From positions 28,501 to 92,500 of the forward strand of contig JAUIGL010000005.1 of NCBI GenBank assembly GCA_030430165.1: a stretch of 64,000 nucleotides of DNA, given 5' to 3'. This document shows positions 58,169-64,000 of this stretch, piece after piece. Origin of the DNA: a bacterium. GTDB lineage: Bacteria; Desulfobacterota; Binatia; HRBIN30; CADEER01. The position numbers were made by a program, and so were the translations under genes. Under the pieces are notes generated by a model. It was not told the DNA's origin and searched no databases. It saw only the letters and a list, made by a program, of their open reading frames with translations. Each line of letters begins with the position of its first letter. The stretch's first letter is position 1.

Positions 58169-59988
58169 CAGGTCATCCGCGCCGCGACCAGCCACTCGGC
58201 GGCGAGCGCCGCCGCCGCCAGCAGGTAGAGCCACAGACCGAGACCACTCCGCTTGGAAGCCTCGGTCGTCGCCTGTGGTTGAGGTTCGGGTTTCGGCGAG
58301 TTGGTGGAAACGCGGCCGATGTCGGACTCGGCGGCGTCTCGGAAGTTGGCGAGGATCGTGCGTTCTCGACCGCCCTCGCGGATGCGGTAGACGCCCGCGC
58401 GCTCGAGCGGCAGGCCGCGGTCGGAGCCAGCTGCGACTTCCAGCAAATTGCCGTCGGGGGCAATGATCTGGGCCGGCGAATCGGCATCGCCGTCGAGGCG
58501 GACCGAGTCGCCGGTTTTCACGACCGAAACTTCGCGGTCGCCGGAGGCGAGCCAGTCGAGAAGATTGAGCACCAGGAGCAGTGCCGGTTCGCGGTCGGTG
58601 CGCAAGATGTTTTCGGAAGCCGGATCGATCGCCAGCCAGGCCCGGCGGCGGTCGGGCGTTCCGACGACCAGCAGCGGGGATTCGGTTCCCTGGTTGCGGG
58701 TCTGCAGAACCGCTTCGCCCCAGCTCGGTGGCTCGCCGAGCTCGGCGCGATGGAATGCGCGGAACTGACGCGGCGCGATGCCGCGCAGAACCGGGTGCCT
58801 CTCCTGCCAATCGAAAACCTCGAGCCGTTCAGTGCTCGCTTCGCCGGTGCCCCCGCCTCCGAACTGCAGGGTCGGCAGATCCGGAAGTGGGTCGGCAGAC
58901 TCGCCCTGGAGGACTGCTACGTCGAAATCGCTCCACTTCGGTGGGACGGCGGGGTCTACCGCATCTATTTCGATGGCTGCCGTAGCCTCGGCGATCGTCG
59001 CCAGTGTTTGCGCCAGCCGCGGGTCGTGGGTGAGTAGGGCGATGCGCACCGGGCTCCACGGACGCACCCAGGAGAGGGCGCGATTGTCGAGGGCGAGCGC
59101 GTCGTTCTCGGTGAGGCGGGCTTCGACCAAGCCGGCGCCGGGGAGGTCGGTGAAGCCGAACGACGAGGACTGATGCGCGCCGAGGGTGAAGAGGCGTTGT
59201 GCGAACGATCTGCCAGCGATGCTGAGCGACAGCGATCCGTGATGCTGTTGGCTCGAGAAGTTGTGCAGTGTGACGCGCACCGTAGCCGACTGGTGGTCCT
59301 GCAAGACGCCTTGGGTTACGTCGAAGCCGGTGATCGCCAGGTTGGTGTCGGAGGTGCCGACCGGCCACCACGTCATGCCGTGTCGCCAACGCCGGTCGAT
59401 CGACTCCTCCGGCACGTCGGTGAACACGTGAACTCGCGTGTTGCCGTCCGCCTGATCGATTGCCCGCTGGGCGATGGCGAGGGCCGGCTCGAGCTTGGTC
59501 GCGGTGTCGGTGGCGCTGGTTTCGGCCAGTGCTTGCAGCACCGAGATCGGATCTCGCGTGTAGCCGACCGCAACCCGCGGTTGGCGTGCCGCATGGATCA
59601 GCATCATCTCACCGCCGGCCGGCGCCGCCTTGATCACCCGGGTTGCAGCGCTGCGCGCCAGCTCGAGGCGAGTCGTGTCGCCTTCGAGGCTCTGCATGCT
59701 GGCCGACAGGTCGACGACCAGAACCGTGCGCTGGTTCGGTTGGTCGCTGGCGAACGGTGAGTATGGATTCGCCAACCCGAGGATGAGCGCAACCAGCGCT
59801 GCGAGCTGGAACCAGAACAACCGATCGGGCTGAAAGCGGCTGCGCCGTACCACCGATTCGGGCACGCTGTGCCACAGCAGCATCGAGGGAATGTCGAGTC
59901 GTCGTTGGTTTCGCTCCCACAGGTAGAGGACGATCAGTCCGACGACGAAGATCGAGAGCAGAAAAGCGAAGGGATTCGCGACACCCAT
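58168..59988 (-). CDS. BatA-type N-terminal membrane protein with VWA domain
   Basis: 606 residues. MGVANPFAFLLSIFVVGLIVLYLWERNQRRLDIPSMLLW is the BatA/aerotolerance N-terminal pattern, followed by a second membrane helix (LFWFQLAALVALILGLANPY). A VWA domain has VLVVDLSASMQSLEGD (MIDAS DxSxS) near residue 92. A beta-rich middle (AITGFDVTQGVLQDHQSATVRVTLHNF) and a GATase1-like region follow, and the protein ends with a C-terminal membrane helix (LWLYLLAAAALAAEWLV). It is the partner of the larger VWA protein downstream, with which it overlaps by 1 bp. Both probably face the periplasm and are served by the MoxR ATPase. Confidence 0.88.
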   Translation of the reverse strand: MGVANPFAFLLSIFVVGLIVLYLWERNQRRLDIPSMLLWHSVPESVVRRSRFQPDRLFWFQLAALVALILGLANPYSPFASDQPNQRTVLVVDLSASMQSLEGDTTRLELARSAATRVIKAAPAGGEMMLIHAARQPRVAVGYTRDPISVLQALAETSATDTATKLEPALAIAQRAIDQADGNTRVHVFTDVPEESIDRRWRHGMTWWPVGTSDTNLAITGFDVTQGVLQDHQSATVRVTLHNFSSQQHHGSLSLSIAGRSFAQRLFTLGAHQSSSFGFTDLPGAGLVEARLTENDALALDNRALSWVRPWSPVRIALLTHDPRLAQTLATIAEATAAIEIDAVDPAVPPKWSDFDVAVLQGESADPLPDLPTLQFGGGGTGEASTERLEVFDWQERHPVLRGIAPRQFRAFHRAELGEPPSWGEAVLQTRNQGTESPLLVVGTPDRRRAWLAIDPASENILRTDREPALLLVLNLLDWLASGDREVSVVKTGDSVRLDGDADSPAQIIAPDGNLLEVAAGSDRGLPLERAGVYRIREGGRERTILANFRDAAESDIGRVSTNSPKPEPQPQATTEASKRSGLGLWLYLLAAAALAAEWLVAARMT

Positions 59989-59997
59989 CGGCGAGTC

Positions 59998-60930
59998 TCA
60001 GCGCAGCACCCCTGCGGCGGGCAGAGCGGAAGTCAGGGCGCGGCTCGGAGGCAGGCCGGTTTCGATCAAGCAGAACGGGATGCCGTTGGCTTTGCACCAA
60101 CGGTGAATCTCGTCGATGTGGGCGTCGAGCGCCGACTGATAGCGGGCGAGGTGTGCCTGGGTCAGGTCAACGATGCGTTCCTGGGACGATTCGACGTCCC
60201 ACAGGCGTACTCGGCGCGTGCGCGCTGCGGGGTTTCGTTCGTCGTCGCCGATGACGCGTAGCGCGGCGACGCGATACCCGCTCGCCAACAGGCAGCGCAG
60301 CGCCGCTTGGTAGTCTTCGGCCGCGACCAGGAAGTCGGACAACACCACGGCGACACCGGGTAGACGGGTGCTGTGGAGATAGCTCTCGACGGCCCGAGTC
60401 AGATTGGTGGTGCCGGACGGCTTCGTCGCCGCGAGCTCGTCGACGAGCAAAGGCAGTCGCTGCGGGTGGCGCAACAGGGGCGCGACGGGGCGTGTGCCGC
60501 CTTCGTCGAAGACGGCGGCGCGCACCGGGTCGCGATTGCGCAGCGAGATATAGGCGAGGCAAGTGGCGACCGCTGCGGCGGCGCGAAACTTGCCGTCGCT
60601 CGCCGGCGTCGCCATCGAGGCGCTAGCATCGACCAGCAGGTGCAGCGGCGCCTCGCGCTCGGCGCGGAAGGTCTTGACCAGCTTGGAGTCGTGTCGGGCG
60701 AGAGCGTTCCAATCGATGTGCCGGAGGTCGTCGCCCGGGGTGTAGGGCCGGTGTTTGGCGAACTCCAGCCCGCTGTCTTGGGTTGCGCGGGGTACCGGGT
60801 TGTTACCCGGGTGAATCGTGGTGCCTTCGCCGACGTTGATTCGCAGTCGGTCGAGGCTGCGCAGGAATGCCGGACTACCCGCTTGGCTCCACGAGTCGAG
60901 CCCGTCAGCGGTGGAGACTTCGGGCGGCAT
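59998..60930 (-). CDS. DUF58 protein (MoxR-cluster)
   Basis: 310 residues. The DUF58 core reads LEFAKHRPYTPGDDLRHIDWNALARHDSKLVKTFRAEREAPLHLLVDASASM; the DxxRxIDW motif is diagnostic, and DASASM is a VWA-like metal site. A second stretch, GVAVVLSDFLVAAEDYQAAL, belongs to the same fold. DUF58 proteins are almost always encoded between a MoxR ATPase and VWA membrane proteins, as here, and are thought to be adaptors or substrates of MoxR. Its start overlaps the moxR end by 26 bp. Confidence 0.93.
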   Translation of the reverse strand: MPPEVSTADGLDSWSQAGSPAFLRSLDRLRINVGEGTTIHPGNNPVPRATQDSGLEFAKHRPYTPGDDLRHIDWNALARHDSKLVKTFRAEREAPLHLLVDASASMATPASDGKFRAAAAVATCLAYISLRNRDPVRAAVFDEGGTRPVAPLLRHPQRLPLLVDELAATKPSGTTNLTRAVESYLHSTRLPGVAVVLSDFLVAAEDYQAALRCLLASGYRVAALRVIGDDERNPAARTRRVRLWDVESSQERIVDLTQAHLARYQSALDAHIDEIHRWCKANGIPFCLIETGLPPSRALTSALPAAGVLR

Positions 60931-61951
60931 CGAGGATTCCTTCGATCAGCACCCGCGGATCGATTGCTTCGGCCTGGGCCGCGAAGTTGAGGACGAGACG
61001 GTGGTTGAGCGATGGGACGGCCACGGCGTCGATGTCCTCGTGAGTCACGTTGGCGCGGCCCGCCAACAGGGCGCGAACCTTGGCGCCGAGCAGGAGGGCC
61101 TGTCCGCCTCGCGGACTCGAACCGAACGCGACGTAGCGGTTGATCGCTTCGTTCGGTGGTAGTGCCGACGGACCTGAGGGGGCGAAGCGCGAGTCGCTCG
61201 GTACGGTGGCGCGGATGAGCGCGGCTGCGTACTGCTCGAGGTGGGGGGCCACGAGAACCTCGCGAACCAAATGCTTCATTGATTCGATGTCGCTGGCCGC
61301 CGAGTCCGCGCGGAGAACCGGACTCGCTTGCGGCAGCTCCGCTTGGGTGGTCGACCCGAGAATCCGCTGCATTTCGTCGGCGCTCGGGTAGGGCAGGAAG
61401 ACCTTGAAGAGAAAGCGATCGAGCTGCGCCTCCGGCAGCGGGTAAGTGCCTTCCATCTCGATCGGATTGAGCGTGGCGAGGACGAAGAACGGCGGCTCGA
61501 GGGGGTAGGTCGACCCGCCGGAGGTGACCTGGATCTCTGCCATCGCTTCGAGCAGAGCCGACTGCGTCTTCGGTGTGGCGCGGTTGATTTCGTCGGCGAG
61601 CAGCACGTTGGTGAAGACCGGACCCGGGGTGAAAACGAGCTCGCGGTTGCCGTCGCGTTCGATCAGAACGCGGGTGCCGGTAACGTCGGCCGGAAGCACG
61701 TCGACGGTGAACTGCACGCGACTGAAGCCGAGGTTGAGCGCCTGGGAGAGAGTGCGCACCATCAGGGTCTTACCGGTGCCCGGGACTCCCTCGAGAAGCA
61801 CGTGGCCGCCGGCGAAGAGAGCGATCAGTAGTTGTTCGATCACCTCGTCGTGGCCGACGATGACTCGCGAGATCTCACGTCGGATCTGTTCGAAGGTTCG
61901 TTGGAACCTTCGAATCGGATCGTTGAGCTCGGTTGCTTGCGCTTCAGTCAT
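60905..61951 (-). CDS. MoxR-family AAA+ ATPase
   Basis: 348 residues. Walker A is LEGVPGTGKTLMVRTL near residues 54-70, Walker B NVLLADEINRATPKTQSALLEAMAE near 113-136, sensor 1 VLATLNPIEMEGTYPLPEAQLDRF, and the lid follows from about 200. MoxR proteins are chaperones that assemble or activate VWA proteins using ATP. It is second in the cluster, after the low-complexity membrane protein, and precedes DUF58 and the two VWA genes. An additional ~30 residues (APSGPSALPPNEAINRYVAFG) in the lid region are longer than in short MoxR proteins. Confidence 0.95.
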   Translation of the reverse strand: MTEAQATELNDPIRRFQRTFEQIRREISRVIVGHDEVIEQLLIALFAGGHVLLEGVPGTGKTLMVRTLSQALNLGFSRVQFTVDVLPADVTGTRVLIERDGNRELVFTPGPVFTNVLLADEINRATPKTQSALLEAMAEIQVTSGGSTYPLEPPFFVLATLNPIEMEGTYPLPEAQLDRFLFKVFLPYPSADEMQRILGSTTQAELPQASPVLRADSAASDIESMKHLVREVLVAPHLEQYAAALIRATVPSDSRFAPSGPSALPPNEAINRYVAFGSSPRGGQALLLGAKVRALLAGRANVTHEDIDAVAVPSLNHRLVLNFAAQAEAIDPRVLIEGILDAARSLHR

Positions 61952-62019
61952 AAGATGCCGGTTGCCTAACCGCGCGACACTGGGTCGAAACGGTAGTCTA
62001 TCATCGATCTACCGCGGTT

Positions 62020-63345
62020 CTATGGCTGTTGCTCCGGCGGCGTGAACAGTTTGCGCACCAAGTGCTGGTGCGAGCTCGTGACGTGCGATCGGGAAACCCC
62101 GGTGTCGGGCAGCTGTTCGGCCGCGGTCTCGGGCTGCTCACTGCCCGGATCTTCGGTCGAGCCCGCCGGCGATCCTGGCCCCTTTGCCTGCGGCGCCATC
62201 TCCAGCGGCAAGCTGGTGGCGAACGCGCGCAGCTTGATCAGCATCGACTGCGGCTCCCCGTCCTTGTTGGCGAGCCTCGCCGCGCTCTTTCCCAATACCT
62301 TGTTACCGGCGTCGCTGCGATCGAGACCGGGCTTGCCAGACCCCGCGGCTTTGGCGCCGCCGCGCTCCTCGGGGCTCTTGCGGTTCGGATCCGGCTTGGC
62401 GTTTGGCGGCGGTTGAGCCGAATCCCCGGGGCGCTTCTGTTCGAGCTGCGCGGCGGCTTTGTCGGATCGCGGCTTTGCTCTCGGCGTCAGCTGCGCCGGA
62501 TCGACGCCGGCCAGCTTTGGCCGGTCGGTGTCGTCCGATGGTGCCGCGGGATCCGCGTGGTCGCGCTCGCCGTCTCGTTCACCGGCGGTTGCCGGCTTTG
62601 CGTGTCCCAACTGTGGCGAATCTCCACCGTCTTGGCTTTGCGGATTGCCCGGCGAAGCGGACCGCTGGCCGTCGCCAGACGCGGAGTCGGCTTTGTCGCC
62701 GCCGGACTGGTTCTTCGAACCGCCGTTGCCCGACCCACGGCCGACGGCTGCCACGCCGCTGTCGCCACCGGGTTGGGGCGCCGGGGCGCTGGTCGTGCCC
62801 TGAGCGCCCGCCGCGCTGGCGACTTCGGGCGGCGGTTGTCGCGGTGCGTCGGGAAGGACGAGAAGGGTCGCGATCAAGACTGCGAGGGCCGCCGCCAGGG
62901 CCCATGCCGAGCGCTGCAGGCGAAGCGGCGCGATGCGATCCACCTCCCAGTGCGAGCCGAGCTCGAAGACCTGCATCAGCAGCATCGAGCGCAGCTCCGA
63001 CGAGCCTTCTCTCGGTGGATGGGCGAGCATGGTGGAGACGCGCGCGTCGAGCCCGCCGACCCGGTCGACCAGGATTGCCGCGTCTTCGAGGCTGAGCCAG
63101 CGCTTGCGCAGCTGCCAGGCTGCGGTGGCGACGGCTGCAATCGCGATCGCTGACGCCGCCAGCCGGGTGCCGGATGCGAGACCCGGGTCGCCGATGACCG
63201 AGGCTGCGAACAGGGCACTGATCGCCAAGATCAGTGCGGCGCCGCCGAGGCACAGCGAGTCCTGCAGCGAGATCAGGTTGAGTCGCCTTCGTATCGCGCC
63301 GAGGCGTGCCTCGAACTCGGGAAATCCCACCGTGATTGCAGGCAT
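62020..63345 (-). CDS. Two-TM membrane protein with long disordered region, head of the MoxR cluster
   Basis: 441 residues from ATG 63345 (a start at 63480 is open but the extra part is unlike protein). Two membrane segments at the front (LCLGGAALILAISALFAASVIG and LAASAIAIAAVATAAW), a cytoplasmic or periplasmic helical part (LSLEDAAILVDRVGGLDARVSTML), a third membrane segment (WALAAALAVLIATLLVL), then ~250 residues of Gly/Ser/Asp/Lys/Pro-rich disordered sequence. It ends with a more ordered tail (HVTSSHQHLVRKLFTPPEQQP). DUF4175-like in layout, but I cannot name a family. It is 68 bp upstream of moxR in the same direction and is therefore probably part of the MoxR-VWA system. Confidence 0.75.
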   Translation of the reverse strand: MPAITVGFPEFEARLGAIRRRLNLISLQDSLCLGGAALILAISALFAASVIGDPGLASGTRLAASAIAIAAVATAAWQLRKRWLSLEDAAILVDRVGGLDARVSTMLAHPPREGSSELRSMLLMQVFELGSHWEVDRIAPLRLQRSAWALAAALAVLIATLLVLPDAPRQPPPEVASAAGAQGTTSAPAPQPGGDSGVAAVGRGSGNGGSKNQSGGDKADSASGDGQRSASPGNPQSQDGGDSPQLGHAKPATAGERDGERDHADPAAPSDDTDRPKLAGVDPAQLTPRAKPRSDKAAAQLEQKRPGDSAQPPPNAKPDPNRKSPEERGGAKAAGSGKPGLDRSDAGNKVLGKSAARLANKDGEPQSMLIKLRAFATSLPLEMAPQAKGPGSPAGSTEDPGSEQPETAAEQLPDTGVSRSHVTSSHQHLVRKLFTPPEQQP

Positions 63346-63661
63346 ATTGGTCGAACTCTGCGCCGGGTTTTGGGGGACGATAGGGGAGGGCCGAGATAGG
63401 GTCAATCGCGATTCCAGTCCCGTGAGGCCGTCGCCTATCGAGGGAACCGAGCTCGATCCCGTTTTTGGGCCGCCCTTCATCGGGGTTGCGGTCGGTATTG
63501 CCTTCGGTATCGAAGCGCCGGGCGGGGATACCGGGTTCGACGGGCGCTCGAGAACCGCGTTGTCGCTTCGAGGGCGTTGCGGTTGCCACTCGATGGCAGA
63601 AGTGACGGCGTGCTTGAACGCCTCAATGGGGGCGGCGATACTGCGAGCCCGGAGGAATCGG
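63346..63661. other. Divergent intergenic region between the MoxR cluster and purB
   Basis: 316 bp containing the start regions of both transcripts. I see no gene, no clear palindrome and no confident -35/-10 boxes. GGAGGAA at 63652-63658 is the purB ribosome site. Confidence 0.5.
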
Positions 63662-64000
63662 ATGAGTGAGGAAGTGATCCCCGACGTACTCGCCGATCGC
63701 TATGCGAGCGAGGCGATCCGGGAAATCTGGTCGCCCGCGGCGCGGGTGCGCATCGAACGCGAGTTCTGGATCGCGGTGATGAAGGCGCAGCGTGAGCGCG
63801 GAATCGATATTCCCGAGGCGGCGATCGACGCCTACGAGAAGGTTGCCGCCAGCGTGGATCTCGCCAGCATCCGCGAGCGCGAGCGCATCACCCGGCACGA
63901 CGTAAAGGCGCGCATCGACGAGTTCTGCGCACTGGCTGGCCACGAGCACATCCACAAGGGTCTGACCAGTCGCGACCTGACGGAAAACGTCGAGCAGCTG
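63662..64000 (+). CDS. purB: Adenylosuccinate lyase (partial, cut by the right edge)
   Basis: The first 113 residues from ATG 63662 with GGAGGAA just upstream. VLADRYASEAIREIWSPAARVRIEREFWIAVMKAQRERG is the N-terminal PurB pattern. ERITRHDVKARIDEFCALAGHEHIHKGLTSRDLTENVEQL contains the first catalytic segment, TRHD, and the TSxDxxEN block of the fumarase/aspartase superfamily. PurB acts twice in purine synthesis, releasing fumarate from SAICAR and from adenylosuccinate. It is divergent from the MoxR cluster. The remainder lies outside the window. Confidence 0.95.
   Translation, partial: MSEEVIPDVLADRYASEAIREIWSPAARVRIEREFWIAVMKAQRERGIDIPEAAIDAYEKVAASVDLASIRERERITRHDVKARIDEFCALAGHEHIHKGLTSRDLTENVEQL

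Overview
The window is GC-rich, densely coded bacterial chromosome with no tRNA, rRNA or CRISPR that I could find. I infer an uncultivated Gram-negative lineage of the Candidatus Binatota / former deltaproteobacterial kind. The reasons are three secreted proteins with dockerin-like repeats (xVDELxxxVNIAL) and Pro/Thr linkers, Cys-rich myxobacterial-type repeats, a two-gene acyl-CoA dehydrogenase pair, a complete RND efflux operon, and many large secreted proteins of unknown function. This assignment is a pattern-based guess, not a phylogeny.

Layout. 1-5.4 kb: a very large fused sigma-54 activator (minus strand, running off the left edge) faces a two-gene methyltransferase operon (mddA-like methanethiol S-methyltransferase plus a second SAM methyltransferase). 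The intergenic region has a perfect 11-bp inverted repeat and a textbook -24/-12 sigma-54 promoter, and a strong hairpin terminator closes the operon. 5.5-11.7 kb: RND adaptor, pump and outer-membrane factor, with a 237-bp repeat carrying terminal inverted repeats inserted between adaptor and pump. 11.7-21.6 kb: accessory secreted proteins: an exo/endonuclease/phosphatase-type enzyme, a small dockerin-like protein, a large cysteine-peptidase-like protein, a Cys-rich 18-residue repeat protein, a thrombospondin-type-3 protein with an apparently damaged N-terminus, and a beta-propeller lipoprotein.

21.8-35.4 kb: PAS-LuxR regulator, an orphan Pycsar-type membrane effector homologue, two acyl-CoA dehydrogenases, a membrane glycosyltransferase, a sulfotransferase, a membrane spermidine-synthase-like protein, a sulfatase-like enzyme, a class IV aminotransferase, an enoyl-CoA hydratase, a TMEM175-type channel and a TrpF-like protein without the catalytic Cys. 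35.4-47.9 kb: a four-helix-bundle sensor, a Tat-exported phosphoesterase, an Aur1/PAP2 enzyme, tagged secreted proteins, a cohesin/dockerin-like giant, an arylsulfotransferase-family protein and an AftB-like membrane glycosyltransferase.

47.9-64 kb: TraR/DksA zinc finger, a VapBC toxin-antitoxin pair, a SpoIIAA-like protein, an SDR enzyme, a ClC channel, an amidase, an unusual sigma-region-2/membrane fusion next to a Spy-like periplasmic protein, a five-gene MoxR/DUF58/VWA cluster, and the 5' end of purB.

The strongest candidate for something undescribed is the left-edge regulatory unit. A GAFTDA-type sigma-54 ATPase is fused to Fis, pseudo-cyclase, second ATPase and helical-repeat modules, and is wired through a divergent operator/promoter to methanethiol methylation. 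The Cys-repeat protein and the sigma-region-2/membrane fusion are the next most unusual items.
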